Positions 1 through 9,515 are shown, counted from the first letter of the stretch. The stretch: 64,000 nt of DNA from Streptomyces albus subsp. albus (GCF_000725885.1 NZ_JODR01000022.1:122077-186076); one strand, 5' to 3'. The notes: generated by a model not told the origin, from the letters alone. Numbers and translations are program-made.

Positions 1-186
1 CCTCAGCGCGGGCACGGTGCGCGTCGTCACACCGTCGTCACCAGGCAGGACGACCGTCAGTCCGCTGGGGCTGGCCGATGCCGGTGTCTCGGGCAGGGCA
101 CCGTCCGGGTGCCAGAAAGCGACCTGTGAGAGGCGTGGCGGGTCGGCCGGCAAGAACACGGCCACGCAGTGGGTGAGCTGGGACAT
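1..186 (-). CDS. N-terminus of a putative SNF2/DEAD-type helicase (runs off left edge)
   Basis: An open minus-strand frame starts at ATG 186-184 and stays open for 62 codons to the window edge. The peptide begins MSQLTHCVAVFLPADPPRLS and continues with QVAFWHPDG. From memory this resembles the N-terminus of actinobacterial SNF2-type helicases, which start with a similar AVFLPADP-AFW stretch. No helicase motif lies inside the visible part, so the assignment rests on that resemblance only. A second ATG lies four bases upstream (190-188) in another frame, and no clear Shine-Dalgarno is visible. The gene is divergent from the small membrane protein at 439. Confidence 0.4.
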   Translation of the reverse strand, partial: MSQLTHCVAVFLPADPPRLSQVAFWHPDGALPETPASASPSGLTVVLPGDDGVTTRTVPALR

Positions 187-438
187 CCATGAGGGGTTTG
201 CCAGGGTCTGTGCCACAGTTCCGCGCATTCCTCAAATTTGACTAGTGGGGAGGGGCGCTGAGGGTACAGCACAGCGGGACGGATGCGAAAACGCCGTGGC
301 GGAGCCCACCGGCACCGGACGTCCGAGAGCGGTGGAGGGAACCTGACGGGCCGGAACGGCGTTTTGAGGAAAGAAGAGGCGGAGCACCGTGCGGACGGCA
401 GCAGCGGGAGCACCGCCCCGCGTGGAGGAGGGCATGAG

Positions 439-621
439 ATGACGAACCGGGCCAAGGTCGCCGTGGGCGGAGTGGCGGTCGGTCTGCTCCTGTGGTGGCT
501 GACGTCGTTCTGGATCGCACTGCTGGTCATCGTCGGGGTTCCGGTGGCCGCGTATCTGGCGCTCGACCCCTCCCAGCGGCGGAGGCTGCGCCGGGTCAGC
601 CGCAAGGAGCTGGGACGCTGA
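439..621 (+). CDS. small one-helix membrane protein, hypothetical
   Basis: 60 residues. The start is ATG 439, six bases after a strong GGAGGAGGG Shine-Dalgarno (424-432); the frame is open further upstream but has no comparable site. Residues about 6-42 form one long hydrophobic stretch, or a tight hairpin of two helices, rich in V, G, L and W (VGLLLWWLTSFW). A basic tail RRRLRRVSRKELGR follows and should face the cytoplasm. I do not recognise a named family. Small conserved membrane proteins like this are common in Streptomyces. It is divergent from the partial helicase on the left. Confidence 0.65.
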   Translation: MTNRAKVAVGGVAVGLLLWWLTSFWIALLVIVGVPVAAYLALDPSQRRRLRRVSRKELGR

Positions 622-727
622 CGGTCGCCCTCCCCGGCTGACGGCCGCCTTCCGCTCGGGCGGCGCGCACGCCCGCGCACCGACGGCACTTGGGTGCGGC
701 AAGCCCCGCCCAGGGGCGATGCCTTTC

Positions 728-1513
728 TCAGGCAGCCGGCCGCACGGCGATGCTGTCGAGAGCCGCGAGAAGGCCCGGCAGTTCGCTGCCGCGCCCGACG
801 GGGCGTATCTCGCCGGGAGCCTCGTCCAGCAGCACGAAGGCGATGTCGTCCGTGCGCGCCACCACACTCCATCCCGGCCCGTCCGCGCGCAGCGTGCGCG
901 CGTTTCCCGAGGCGAAGGCGGACCGGATCCGGCCCGGTGGTGGCGGAGCGTCCAGATAGCCCCGGATCTCCTCCAGCACACGCCGCACCCCGGAATCGGG
1001 CCGGCCGCCCGATTCCACGAACTCCACCCCCTCCTCGACCTGCGCCCGCCACTGGGCCCACTGGAGGGCTATCTCGTCCGCCCCGAGCCGCCGTTGTGCC
1101 GGCCCCCACCGGGAGGTGTCGGGTGGCGAGAGCACCGGAGGAAGCCCGTTCGGTCCTTCTCCGACGACGGGATCGTGGGGCGCGGGCAGCCCCGGTGCCG
1201 ACACGGCCAGTGCGAGCGGCCAGCCGGGCAGCACCTGGACAACGGTTCGCTCGTCCGGCGACAGGTCGTACTCCATACCGCAGTCCCACGCCGCCACGGC
1301 ACAGGCCACCTGCGTCACATCCCCGGTCACCACCGTCCAGCGGGCGCCGCTGTGGTCCTGGCCCAGCACCAGCCCGTAGCCCTCGCTACGCGGTCCGAGC
1401 CCCAGCGCCCGGCAGACGGCTGGATAGTCGTCACCCAGCACGCTCGGGAACTGCGCGGGCGTCAACAGCACCGCAGTCAGCACATAGAGGGAATCTTCCC
1501 CGTCCGTGGTCAC
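728..1513 (-). CDS. hypothetical protein, conserved-looking, unknown function
   Basis: 261 residues from ATG or GTG 1513. It is a soluble acidic protein with no signal peptide or membrane segment. It contains a Trp-rich central section (DEIALQWAQWRAQVEEGVEFVESGG) and a C-terminal part ending in LLAALDSIAVRPAA. The codon bias is typical of the neighbours, so the frame is credible. I recognise no catalytic motif and assign no function. It is divergent from the MpaB-type gene at 1623, with about 110 bp between the two starts. Confidence 0.65.
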   Translation of the reverse strand: MTTDGEDSLYVLTAVLLTPAQFPSVLGDDYPAVCRALGLGPRSEGYGLVLGQDHSGARWTVVTGDVTQVACAVAAWDCGMEYDLSPDERTVVQVLPGWPLALAVSAPGLPAPHDPVVGEGPNGLPPVLSPPDTSRWGPAQRRLGADEIALQWAQWRAQVEEGVEFVESGGRPDSGVRRVLEEIRGYLDAPPPPGRIRSAFASGNARTLRADGPGWSVVARTDDIAFVLLDEAPGEIRPVGRGSELPGLLAALDSIAVRPAA

Positions 1514-1622
1514 CGATGGCCTCCCCTTTGCGGCGGATCTCGGTGACCATAGCCGTCAAGGGCGCGTGCGCGACAGACGTGAAAGGCCGCCGCTGCGCCA
1601 CCACTGCGGAGAGGGGCACGAT

Positions 1623-2537
1623 GTGGGGCGCTACGACCGGCTCAAGTACATCCTTCAGCTCGACCCGGAGCGCGACGCGCACACGATCTACCGGCTGATC
1701 GCTTCCTACGAGTTCCCGTGGGACATCGCCCGGGCCCTGGAACTGGCTCTGTACCGCACCTACGCCGTCCCCAGCATCGGCAAGCTGCTGGCCGAGACGG
1801 CGGAACTGACGGACCGCACACAGAAGCGCTACGACGACACGGCACTCCTGCTGGACGCCGTCGTCGAGCACGGCTTCGACAGCGTGGACGGACGTACCGC
1901 CATCCGCCGCATGAACCAGATGCACGGGGCATACGACATCACCAACGACGACATGCGCTACGTACTGTGCACCTTCGTCGTCGTGCCCAAACGGTGGCTC
2001 GACTCCTTCGGCTGGCGGCGGCTGACCCAGCACGAACTGCGTGCGGTCACCCACTACTACCGCACGCTGGGCCGCCACATGGGCATCAAGGACCTGCCGG
2101 GCAGCTACGAGGAGTTCGAGCGGTGCCTGGACGCCTACGAAGAGGCGCACTTCGGCTGGGACGAAGGAGGGCGGAGCGTCTCGGACGCCACGCTCGACCT
2201 TGTCGCCTCCTGGTACCCACGGCCGCTCGCCCCGCTGGTGCGGGGAGCCAGCCTGGCACTGCTGGACGAGTCGCTGCTGCGGGCCTTCCGCTACACCCCG
2301 CCCGGCCCGCTCGCCCGAGAACTCACCCGGAGCGCACTGCGGCTGCGGGCCCGGGGCGTACGGCTGCTTCCGCCGCGCCGTCGTCCCCACTACGCACGGC
2401 AGAACCGGGAGGTCAGGAGCTATCCCGGCTACCCCGCCGGCTATCGCGTCGCCGATCTCGGCACTTTCCCCGAACGCGGCGGCACGGGCCCCGGGACATG
2501 CCCGGTGTTCCGTACTTCGCGGCAGGAGCGCCGCTGA
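1623..2537 (+). CDS. oxygenase MpaB-family protein (DUF2236)
   Basis: 304 residues. GTG 1623 is preferred because GGAGAGGGG lies about seven bases upstream; the frame is open to 1506 without a comparable site. The segment RMNQMHGAYDITNDDMRYVL followed by a hydrophobic stretch (CTFVVVPKRWLDSFGWRRL) matches the pattern of the MpaB/DUF2236 family, whose members are predicted or shown to be haem-dependent oxygenases related to rubber oxygenase and mycophenolic-acid MpaB. The HG...Y...D arrangement includes the conserved histidine. An HYYRTLGRHMGI segment and a basic C-terminus follow. The substrate is unknown and neighbours give no clue. It is convergent with the methyltransferase at 2566. Confidence 0.8.
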   Translation: MGRYDRLKYILQLDPERDAHTIYRLIASYEFPWDIARALELALYRTYAVPSIGKLLAETAELTDRTQKRYDDTALLLDAVVEHGFDSVDGRTAIRRMNQMHGAYDITNDDMRYVLCTFVVVPKRWLDSFGWRRLTQHELRAVTHYYRTLGRHMGIKDLPGSYEEFERCLDAYEEAHFGWDEGGRSVSDATLDLVASWYPRPLAPLVRGASLALLDESLLRAFRYTPPGPLARELTRSALRLRARGVRLLPPRRRPHYARQNREVRSYPGYPAGYRVADLGTFPERGGTGPGTCPVFRTSRQERR

Positions 2538-2565
2538 ACCGCGAGCGCCCGGCCGTCGGCGGTGG

Positions 2566-3180
2566 TCAGCCCGCCTCGCGTGCGGCCAGTGCCAGATAGC
2601 GGTCGTCCTCGTCCACGTAGGAGAGCAACCGCCAGCCGGTCTCTGCCAGCAGATCGCGAAGCCGTGGCTCGGCACGGACGTCGTCAGGTGTGAGCTGCCG
2701 GCCCTGTCGCGCCGCGAGCGCCGCACGGCCCACCGGGTGGAAGAGCGCCAGCCGTCCCCCGGGACGGACGACACGGGCCAGTTCGCGCAGGCCGCTTGCG
2801 GGGCCGGGCAGGTGGGAGATGAGCCCGGCCCCGAAAACGGCGTCCAGACAGCCGTCCCGCAGCGGCAGCCGCGAGGCGTCGGCGAGCAGCAGAGTGGCGT
2901 ACGCGTCCCGTCCGGCGCGTGAGGCCTGATCCAGCATGGCGGGGGTCAGATCGGCGCCGAGTACCGTGCCCTGCGGGCCCACCGCCGCCCGGAGCGGCGG
3001 CAGGGCGCGGCCGGTGCCGCATCCCGCGTCCAGGACCGCGTCACCTGCCCGCAGGCCCACCTCCGCGACGGCCGCGGCATAGGCGGGACCGTCGTCGGGG
3101 AAGCGGGTGTCCCAGCGCGCGGCCCGTTCGGTGAAGAACTCACGGACCGCGGCCCGGTCGTCAGCCAAGTCGTGTGTCAT
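2566..3180 (-). CDS. class I SAM-dependent methyltransferase
   Basis: 204 residues from ATG 3180; the frame extends to 3225, but homologous proteins usually begin close to the MTHDLADDRAAVREFF segment. Motif I is VLDAGCGTGRALPPL (SAM-binding GxGxG loop). The acidic end of strand 2 is GADLTPAMLDQA, and motif post-I is LLLADASRLPLRDGCLDAVF. This is a Methyltransf_11-type Rossmann fold. The acceptor substrate cannot be read from sequence. It stands alone, convergent with the MpaB-like gene. Confidence 0.85.
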   Translation of the reverse strand: MTHDLADDRAAVREFFTERAARWDTRFPDDGPAYAAAVAEVGLRAGDAVLDAGCGTGRALPPLRAAVGPQGTVLGADLTPAMLDQASRAGRDAYATLLLADASRLPLRDGCLDAVFGAGLISHLPGPASGLRELARVVRPGGRLALFHPVGRAALAARQGRQLTPDDVRAEPRLRDLLAETGWRLLSYVDEDDRYLALAAREAG

Positions 3181-3522
3181 TCCCACATCCTCACCCTTCG
3201 TCTCGCCCTCCGCGATCTTCCGCATTCCTCAGCCGGTCCGCGTCTCTCCCGTCATGTCCCGTTACGTTCCGTGACGCCGGAATGTCTCGACTCGTCAGGG
3301 CATCCTCACACGTCGTCGCGCGTCTTCCCGTGCTGCGGTCGCGTCTGCCGCGGTACTGCCAAGCGTGAGGGGTGCGGGGGAGACATGTCCTGATTCGGCG
3401 TTGCAGTTGTGACAGGAGCGACAGGCGTGTAACTGTGCGCGACGAAATGAAACGCTGTGGTTGCTCACGGTGCGCTCGTGGGTAAGGGTGGCACGGCAGA
3501 TGCGAGGAAAAGGGGGCGAGCG
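3181..3522. other. 342-bp intergenic region, no gene seen
   Basis: Divergent intergenic region between the methyltransferase and the roadblock gene, so it should hold both promoters. I found no convincing coding frame, long inverted repeat or consensus promoter pair. The stretch before 3523 is locally more A/T-rich than average. Confidence 0.4.
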
Positions 3523-3915
3523 GTGGCACTGAACACAGGACTCGACTGGTTGCTGGACGACCTGACACAACGGATTTCGTCGGTCCGGCACGCGTTGGTC
3601 CTCTCCACCGACGGACTGGTGACCGGCAGCAGCCACGATCTCGACCGAGAGGACGCCGAACATCTGGCGGCGGTCTCCTCGGGGCTGCACAGTCTGGCCA
3701 AGGGGTCCGGGCAGCACTTCAAGGCGGGGCGGGTACGGCAGACGATGATCGAGTTCGATGAGGGGGTGCTGTTCGTGACCTCGGCGGGGGACGGCAGCTG
3801 CCTGTGCGTCCTCACCGGCGCCGAAGCCGACATCGGCCAGGTGGCCTACGAGATGACGCTGTTGGTCAACCGAGTGGGCGAACACCTCGGTGTGGCCGCG
3901 AGAAATGGTCATTGA
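3523..3915 (+). CDS. roadblock/LC7 domain protein (orphan)
   Basis: 130 residues from GTG 3523, behind an AGGGGGCG Shine-Dalgarno. The fold pattern is a roadblock/LC7 domain: an N-terminal helix (LDWLLDDLTQRISSVRHALVLS), then DGLVTGSS, the helix DAEHLAAVSSGLHSLA, and strands ending with GQVAYEMTLLVNRVGEHL. In Streptomyces such proteins usually sit in conservon operons with a sensor kinase, a DUF742 protein and a small GTPase, and act as GTPase regulators. Here none of those partners is adjacent, so this is an orphan copy. It is followed about 100 bp downstream by the DUF6397 gene. Confidence 0.85.
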   Translation: MALNTGLDWLLDDLTQRISSVRHALVLSTDGLVTGSSHDLDREDAEHLAAVSSGLHSLAKGSGQHFKAGRVRQTMIEFDEGVLFVTSAGDGSCLCVLTGAEADIGQVAYEMTLLVNRVGEHLGVAARNGH

Positions 3916-4016
3916 CCTGCACGAATCCGAGTTATCCACAGGCGCTCCGAGAATCCGCCCCGCGGGCTATCGTCGTTCTCACGCAGAGCAGTCGAGCACT
4001 GACGGGGGATGACGAG

Positions 4017-4994
4017 ATGCAGAAGAACACTGCCGGGAACCGGACGCCCGCGCCCACCGCGGCCGAGGTGACGCCACGCACGGCGGCAAGGGAACTGGGC
4101 CTGAGGCCGAAGGAACTGGAACTTGCTGTGCAACTGGGCCTGGTACGCAGCGTTCCGGGCGCCCCGAGCGGTCCGCGCAGGGTGCCACGTGCCGAGCTCG
4201 AACGGGTCAGGCGGACCCCTGACTTCCCCGGCGGGCTACGGGAACGGGTGCGGGTCATGGGGGCGGGCGAGGGTGCGGCGCTGCTGGATGTCAGCGCCTC
4301 ACGCTTCGCCCGCCTGGCGAGGCTGGGATGCTTCACACCGGTCAGCTTTTACGTGAACCGGTACCGCACCGTGGTATGGCTCTATCTCGCCCAAGAACTG
4401 CGGGACTTCGCGGAGAACGACCAGGCCTTGCGGACGGGGCACCTGCCGGAGGGCCTGCGGGCCGCTTTGGAAGCGGGCATGGACGAGCGGGCCCGCGGCT
4501 GGCGCAGCAGGCGCGTGCTGCAGCTGACCAGGCACGCCGCCACGCCCTGGGAGCGTGCCGCCGCACGGGCGAGCGTGCTGAGTGAGGTGGTGCTCGCCGA
4601 AGCGGTACCCGAGCCGGACGAGAGGGCGCGGTTGAGCGCACTGCGCCCCTGCCTGGTGGAGACGCGCAGCGAGTCGGAGCCCACGCGGCGGATCCTGGAG
4701 AAACTCTCCCACGCCGAGGGGGAGGACGAGATCCGCTGGCACCGGCTGGTCCTGGACGCCGAACTGGAGGCTGCCAGGGCCGCCGAGCCCTTCCGGGCCG
4801 CTTTTCCGGCGCCGTCCGCCCGGCAGATCAGCGGCCCGGCCGGCTCCGGGGCAGGCCCGGAAGGACACCGGCGGCCCGAGCCCGGCACGGCGCGGCCGGT
4901 CACCACGGAGGGCAGGAGGGGCAGGCCACGACGACGCTGGCTCGGCCTGGGGCGCCGCAGCCGGAAAGCCACGGCACGCCCGGCGACCGGCTGA
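4017..4994 (+). CDS. DUF6397-family protein
   Basis: 325 residues from ATG 4017, with GGGGGA at 4004-4009. The N-terminal half begins with a helix-turn-helix-like segment (TAARELGLRPKELELAVQLGLV, then RRVPRAELERVR), the sort of fold found in MerR/excisionase-like proteins. The middle is helical and rich in charged residues. The C-terminal 60 residues are low-complexity, Pro/Gly/Arg-rich and very basic (RRGRPRRRWLGLGRRSRK), which suggests nucleic-acid contact. From memory it corresponds to the Streptomyces DUF6397 family, of unknown function. It is convergent with tesB, only six bases apart. Confidence 0.7.
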   Translation: MQKNTAGNRTPAPTAAEVTPRTAARELGLRPKELELAVQLGLVRSVPGAPSGPRRVPRAELERVRRTPDFPGGLRERVRVMGAGEGAALLDVSASRFARLARLGCFTPVSFYVNRYRTVVWLYLAQELRDFAENDQALRTGHLPEGLRAALEAGMDERARGWRSRRVLQLTRHAATPWERAAARASVLSEVVLAEAVPEPDERARLSALRPCLVETRSESEPTRRILEKLSHAEGEDEIRWHRLVLDAELEAARAAEPFRAAFPAPSARQISGPAGSGAGPEGHRRPEPGTARPVTTEGRRGRPRRRWLGLGRRSRKATARPATG

Positions 4995-5000
4995 CCGGGA

Positions 5001-5897
5001 TCAGCGTGCCGGGGGAGCCTGCCGCTCGCCGGTGATCGGACGGAAGAGCCCTTCCTGCATCACCGAGACGATCAGCCTGCCCTCGCGGTCGTAGATCTGC
5101 CCACGGGCAAGCCCCCGCGCCCCGGTGGCGATGGGGGACTCCTGCTCGTAGAGGAACCACTCGTCGGCGCGGAACGGGCGGTGGAACCACATGGCGTGGT
5201 CCAGCGAGGCGGTGTCGAAGTTCCGCGCCCCCCACAGCGGTTCCACCGGCAGGCGTACGGCATCCAGCAGGGTCATGTCGCTGGCGTACGTCAGCGCGCA
5301 CGTGTGCACGAGCGGATCGTCACCGAGCGAGCCGATCGCGCGCATCCACACGGCGCTGCGCGGCTCCACCCCTTGGAGTTCGGAGGCATCCCAGCGCAGC
5401 CGCTCGACGTAGCGCAGGTCGAACGCCTGCCGGCGGGCCATGCGCTCCAACGGCACCGGAAGCGAGCCCAGATGCTCGCGGATCTCGTCCGCGAGTTTCG
5501 GCAGGCTCTCCGGCTCCGGCACCTGCGGCATCGGCATCTGGTGCTCGAAACCGGGCTCACGGATATGGAAGGAGGCGGTCAGATTGAAGATGACCCGGCC
5601 ACGCTGGATTGCGATCACCCGGCGCGTGGTGAACGAACGCCCGTCGCGCACGCGCTCCACCTCGTACACGATGGGGACGCCCGGAATGCCGGGTCGCAGG
5701 AAGTACGCGTGCAGCGAATGCACGGGGCGCTCGTCGTCCACGGTGCGGCCCGCCGCCACCAGCGCCTGCCCGGCGACCTGCCCGCCGAAGACCCGCTGGA
5801 GCGATTCGTGGGGGCTCTCGCCCCGGAAGATGTTGAGGTCGATCTCCTCCAGGTCCAGCAGGTCGACGAGGCGTTCCGCAGGGCTCGGCCCACTCAT
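5001..5897 (-). CDS. tesB: acyl-CoA thioesterase II
   Basis: 298 residues, the usual TesB length. It has two hotdog domains. The first carries FGGQVAGQALVAAGRTV and SLHAYFLRPG; the second carries SLDHAMWFHRPFRADEWFLY. The predicted active-site Asp (in SLDHAMWF), Ser/Thr (in EQESPIATGARG) and Gln (in VMQEGLFR) of the TesB family are all present. It hydrolyses acyl-CoA thioesters to free acid and CoA in the cytoplasm. It lies 34 bp downstream of the helicase gene on the same strand and may be co-transcribed with it. Confidence 0.95.
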   Translation of the reverse strand: MSGPSPAERLVDLLDLEEIDLNIFRGESPHESLQRVFGGQVAGQALVAAGRTVDDERPVHSLHAYFLRPGIPGVPIVYEVERVRDGRSFTTRRVIAIQRGRVIFNLTASFHIREPGFEHQMPMPQVPEPESLPKLADEIREHLGSLPVPLERMARRQAFDLRYVERLRWDASELQGVEPRSAVWMRAIGSLGDDPLVHTCALTYASDMTLLDAVRLPVEPLWGARNFDTASLDHAMWFHRPFRADEWFLYEQESPIATGARGLARGQIYDREGRLIVSVMQEGLFRPITGERQAPPAR

Positions 5898-5931
5898 CTC
5901 GCGCCTTCCTCTCTCCGGTCCGGGGCGGCGG

Positions 5932-8460
5932 TCACATCGGGCCCACGCCGGTCACCTTGACCACCGCACGCCCTTCCTCGTCCGAGGCGACGAGATCGAC
6001 CTCGGCCGAGATGCCCCAGTCATGATCCCCGCGCGGATCGGCGAATGTCTGCCGCACGCGCCACAGTCCGTCCTCGGGTACCTCCTCGATGTGCAGCAGG
6101 CGGGGTCCGCGCGCGTCGGGCCCGGTGCCCAACTCGTCGTACTCCTCCCAGTACGCGTCCATGGCGTCGGCCCACGCGTCCTCGTCCCAGCCGGACTCCG
6201 CGTCCAGCTCTCCCAGCTCGGCGAACTTGTCGAGCGCGGCCAGCTCCACCCTGCGGAACATCGCGTTGCGCACCAGCACCCGGAAGGCCCGCGGGTTCGC
6301 CGTGACGGGCTTGACCTGGTCGGCGCGCTCCTGCGCCTCCTCGGCGGTCTCGTCCTCCGGGTTGGCCAGCTGCTCCCACTCGTCCAGCAGGCTGGAGTCC
6401 ACCTGCCGCACCATCTCACCGAGCCATTCGATGATGTCCTGGAAGTCCTCCGACTTCAGATCGTCCGGGACGGTGTGTTCCAGAGCCTTGTACGCGCCGG
6501 CCAGATAGCGCAGCACGATGCCCTCGGTGCGGGCGAGCTCGTAGAAGGAGACGAACTCGCTGAAGGTCATGGCCCGTTCGTACATGTCACGGACCACCGA
6601 CTTGGGCGACAGCGGATGGTCGCCCACCCACGGGTGCGATTTGCGGTAGAGGCCGTAGGCGTGGAAGAGCAACTCCTCCAGCGGCTGGGGGTAGCTGATG
6701 TCCATCAGCCGTTCCATCCGCTCCTCGTACTCGATGCCGTCGGCCTTCATCTGGGCGACCGCCTCGCCCTTGGCCTTGTTCGTCTGCGCCGCCAGGATCT
6801 GCCGCGGGTCGTCCAGCGTGGACTCGACGACGGAGACCATGTCCAGCGCGTAGGAGGGCGACTCGGGGTCCAGGAGTTCGAACGCGGCGAGCGCGAACGT
6901 CGACAGCGGCTGGTTGAGGGCGAAGTCCTGCTGCAGGTCCACGGTCAGCCGGATGGTGCGGCCCTCGGCATCGGGTTCGGGCAACCGCTCCACGATGCCG
7001 CCGTCCAGCAGCGACCGGTAGATGGCGATGGCCCGCCTGATGTGCCGGAGCTGGGAGCGGCGGTCCTCGTGGTTGTCCTCCAGCAGCCGGCGCATCTGCG
7101 TGAACGCGTCACCGGGGCGTGCGATCACCGAGAGCAGCATCGCGTGTGTGACCCGGAAACGGGAGGTGAGCGGTTCCGGCTCGGAGGCGATCAGCTTCTC
7201 GAAGGTCTGCTGGCTCCAGTTGACGAAGCCTTCCGGAGCCTTCTTGCGGACTACCTTGCGGCGTTTCTTCGGGTCGTCACCGGCCTTGGCCAGAGCCTTC
7301 TCGTTCTCGATGACGTGTTCGGGCGCCTGCGCGACCACCAGACCGGACGTGTCGAAGCCCGCGCGCCCGGCGCGGCCGGCGATCTGGTGGAACTCGCGGG
7401 CGCGCAGGGTGCGCACCCGGTTGCCGTCGTACTTGGTGAGAGCGGTGAACAGCACGGTGCGGATGGGGACGTTGACGCCGACGCCGAGGGTGTCCGTGCC
7501 GCAGATGACCTTCAGCAGCCCGGCCTGCGCCAGCCGCTCCACCAGCCGCCGGTACTTGGGCAGCATGCCGGCGTGGTGCACACCGATTCCGTGCCGCACG
7601 TAGCGGGAGAGGTTGCGGCCGAACTTGGTGGTGAACCGGAAGTTGCCGATGACCTTCGCGATCTCGTCCTTCTCGGCGCGGGTGGCCATGTTGATGCTCA
7701 TGAGGGCCTGCGCCCGCTCCACGGCCTGCGCCTGGGTGAAGTGCACGATGTAGACCGGCGCCTGGTGGGTCTCCAGCAGCTCGGTCAGCGTCTCCGTCAG
7801 GGGGGTGGTGCGGTACTCGTAGCTGAGGGGCACCGGTCGGGTGGCGGACCGGACGACGGCGGTGGGACGTCCCGTGCGGCGGGTCAGATCCTTCTCGAAC
7901 CGGCTGACGTCGCCCAGGGTCGCCGACATCAGGATGAACTGTGCCTGCGGCAGCTCCAGCAGCGGAATCTGCCAGGCCCAGCCGCGGTCGGGTTCGGCGT
8001 AGAAGTGGAACTCGTCCATCACCACCTGGCCGATGTCGGCGTCCGCTCCGTCGCGCAACGCGATGGAGGCGAGCACCTCGGCGGTGCAGCAGATGACGGG
8101 GGCGTCCGCGTTGACGGAGGCGTCACCGGTGAGCATGCCGACGTTCTCGGTGCCGAACAGCTTGCACAGGTCGAAGAACTTCTCCGATACCAGCGCCTTG
8201 ATCGGCGCCGTGTAGAAGGTGACCTTGTCCTGGGCGAGAGCGGTGAAGTGGGCCCCCGCCGCGACCAGACTCTTACCGGACCCGGTCGGTGTCGACAGGA
8301 TCACGTTCGCCCCGGAAACCACCTCGATCAGCGCTTCCTCCTGGGCGGGATAGAGCGAGATGCCCCGCTCTTCCGCCCACCCGGAGAAGGACTCGAAGAG
8401 GGCATCGGGATCGGCGTCACTCGGCATCTGGTCGATAAGGGTGGCTGTCACGCCCCCCAT
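5932..8460 (-). CDS. Ski2-like DEAD/DEAH-box RNA helicase with DUF3516
   Basis: 842 residues (839 if GTG 8451 is used; both starts are possible). Helicase motifs in order: motif I TPTGSGKS near residue 58, motif II DEFH in VVMDEFHFY, motif III SATLGD, then the second RecA domain with GVGVNVPIRTV and motif VI QIAGRAGRAGFD. The C-terminal half matches the actinobacterial DUF3516 module. Members are ATP-dependent superfamily 2 enzymes thought to act on RNA, or in nucleic-acid repair in mycobacteria. It is divergent from the membrane hydrolase gene at 8636 and lies upstream of tesB on the same strand. Confidence 0.93.
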   Translation of the reverse strand: MGGVTATLIDQMPSDADPDALFESFSGWAEERGISLYPAQEEALIEVVSGANVILSTPTGSGKSLVAAGAHFTALAQDKVTFYTAPIKALVSEKFFDLCKLFGTENVGMLTGDASVNADAPVICCTAEVLASIALRDGADADIGQVVMDEFHFYAEPDRGWAWQIPLLELPQAQFILMSATLGDVSRFEKDLTRRTGRPTAVVRSATRPVPLSYEYRTTPLTETLTELLETHQAPVYIVHFTQAQAVERAQALMSINMATRAEKDEIAKVIGNFRFTTKFGRNLSRYVRHGIGVHHAGMLPKYRRLVERLAQAGLLKVICGTDTLGVGVNVPIRTVLFTALTKYDGNRVRTLRAREFHQIAGRAGRAGFDTSGLVVAQAPEHVIENEKALAKAGDDPKKRRKVVRKKAPEGFVNWSQQTFEKLIASEPEPLTSRFRVTHAMLLSVIARPGDAFTQMRRLLEDNHEDRRSQLRHIRRAIAIYRSLLDGGIVERLPEPDAEGRTIRLTVDLQQDFALNQPLSTFALAAFELLDPESPSYALDMVSVVESTLDDPRQILAAQTNKAKGEAVAQMKADGIEYEERMERLMDISYPQPLEELLFHAYGLYRKSHPWVGDHPLSPKSVVRDMYERAMTFSEFVSFYELARTEGIVLRYLAGAYKALEHTVPDDLKSEDFQDIIEWLGEMVRQVDSSLLDEWEQLANPEDETAEEAQERADQVKPVTANPRAFRVLVRNAMFRRVELAALDKFAELGELDAESGWDEDAWADAMDAYWEEYDELGTGPDARGPRLLHIEEVPEDGLWRVRQTFADPRGDHDWGISAEVDLVASDEEGRAVVKVTGVGPM

Positions 8461-8635
8461 ACTGCCTGCTGCCCCGGCCGATCACGGAACCGGTGGGCGC
8501 TTGAAGATCACCCGGCGCTACGCTGTGTTGCCGACCGGGTGTCAGATCCCGGAACGAGCAGCGCGGGGGCGCGGGGCCGAGGCCCGACAGCGGGGCCGCG
8601 GAACACGCGACGTAGAGGACAGGGCGGGGATACGC

Positions 8636-9433
8636 ATGATGGGACCGGCGCACTCGCTGTCGGGAGCCGCAGCCTGGCTCGGCCTGGGAGCCGCGGTGGC
8701 TGTGGCGGGCCACCCGATGCCCTGGCCCGTGGTGGTGGTCGGCACGCTGCTGTGCGCGGGCGCCGCGCTGGCACCGGACCTCGACCAGAAGTCCGCGACG
8801 ATCTCCCGCGCCTTCGGTCCCCTCTCCCACGCCCTCTGCGGAGTGATAGACAAGCTCTCCACCGTCGTCTACAACAGCACCCGTTCGCGGGGGGAGCGCC
8901 GCAGGTCGGGAGGGCACCGGACGCTCACCCACACCTGGCCCTGGGCGCTGTTCATAGGGGCCGGGTTCTCGACGGCAGCCGCCATCTGGGACCGCTGGGG
9001 CGTACTGGTGATCCTGTTCATCCACGTGGTGCTGGCCGTGGAGGGCCTGCTGTGGCGCATGGCGCGGGTGTCCAGCGATGTTCTGGTGTGGCTGCTGGGG
9101 GCCGCCTGCGCCTGGATCCTGGCCGGTGTGCTGGAGGAGCCCGGCAACGGCGCGGACTGGCTCTTCTCCGGTGCCGGCCAGGAGTACCTGTGGCTGGGCG
9201 TCCCCATCGCGCTCGGTGCCCTGGTGCACAACATCGGGGACGCGCTGACCATATCCGGGTGCCCGATACTGTGGCCCATCCCGATAGCCGGGAAGCGGTG
9301 GTATCCGCTGGGCACCCCCCGGTTCATGCGTTTCCGGGCGGGCGCCCGGGTGGAGAATGCGGTCCTGATGCCGGCCTTCATGGTCGTCGGAGGTGCGGGC
9401 AGCCTGGTCGCTCTCGGGCTCATAGGGGCCTGA
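8636..9433 (+). CDS. YdjM-type membrane-bound metal-dependent hydrolase
   Basis: 265 residues. ATG 8636 (or ATG 8639) follows GGCGGGGA. The N-terminus MGPAHSLSGAAAWLG and then APDLDQKSATISR and GGHRTLTHTWPW hold the conserved His/Asp residues (H in AHSLSG, DxD in PDLDQ, HRTLTH) of the YdjM/DUF457 predicted inner-membrane metal hydrolases. About six hydrophobic segments follow, with a last HNIGDALT motif typical of the family. The substrate is unknown. A 10-bp terminator hairpin overlaps its stop codon. Confidence 0.85.
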   Translation: MMGPAHSLSGAAAWLGLGAAVAVAGHPMPWPVVVVGTLLCAGAALAPDLDQKSATISRAFGPLSHALCGVIDKLSTVVYNSTRSRGERRRSGGHRTLTHTWPWALFIGAGFSTAAAIWDRWGVLVILFIHVVLAVEGLLWRMARVSSDVLVWLLGAACAWILAGVLEEPGNGADWLFSGAGQEYLWLGVPIALGALVHNIGDALTISGCPILWPIPIAGKRWYPLGTPRFMRFRAGARVENAVLMPAFMVVGGAGSLVALGLIGA

Positions 9434-9451
9434 CAGCTCTCGTCAGGCCCC
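9425..9451. terminator. hairpin terminator between convergent genes
   Basis: GGGGCCTGAC (9425-9434), a 7-base loop, then GTCAGGCCCC (9442-9451), a perfect 10-bp stem. It overlaps the stop codon of the hydrolase and faces the convergent ABC exporter gene ending at 9516. There is no T-run, as is usual in Streptomyces, so it could work in both directions. Confidence 0.75.
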
Positions 9452-9515
9452 CGAGGACGAGCGCGGAGTTCCGCCCCGCACCACGCCGTCGACCTCTCGG
9501 CCCGCCCGGCGTCCC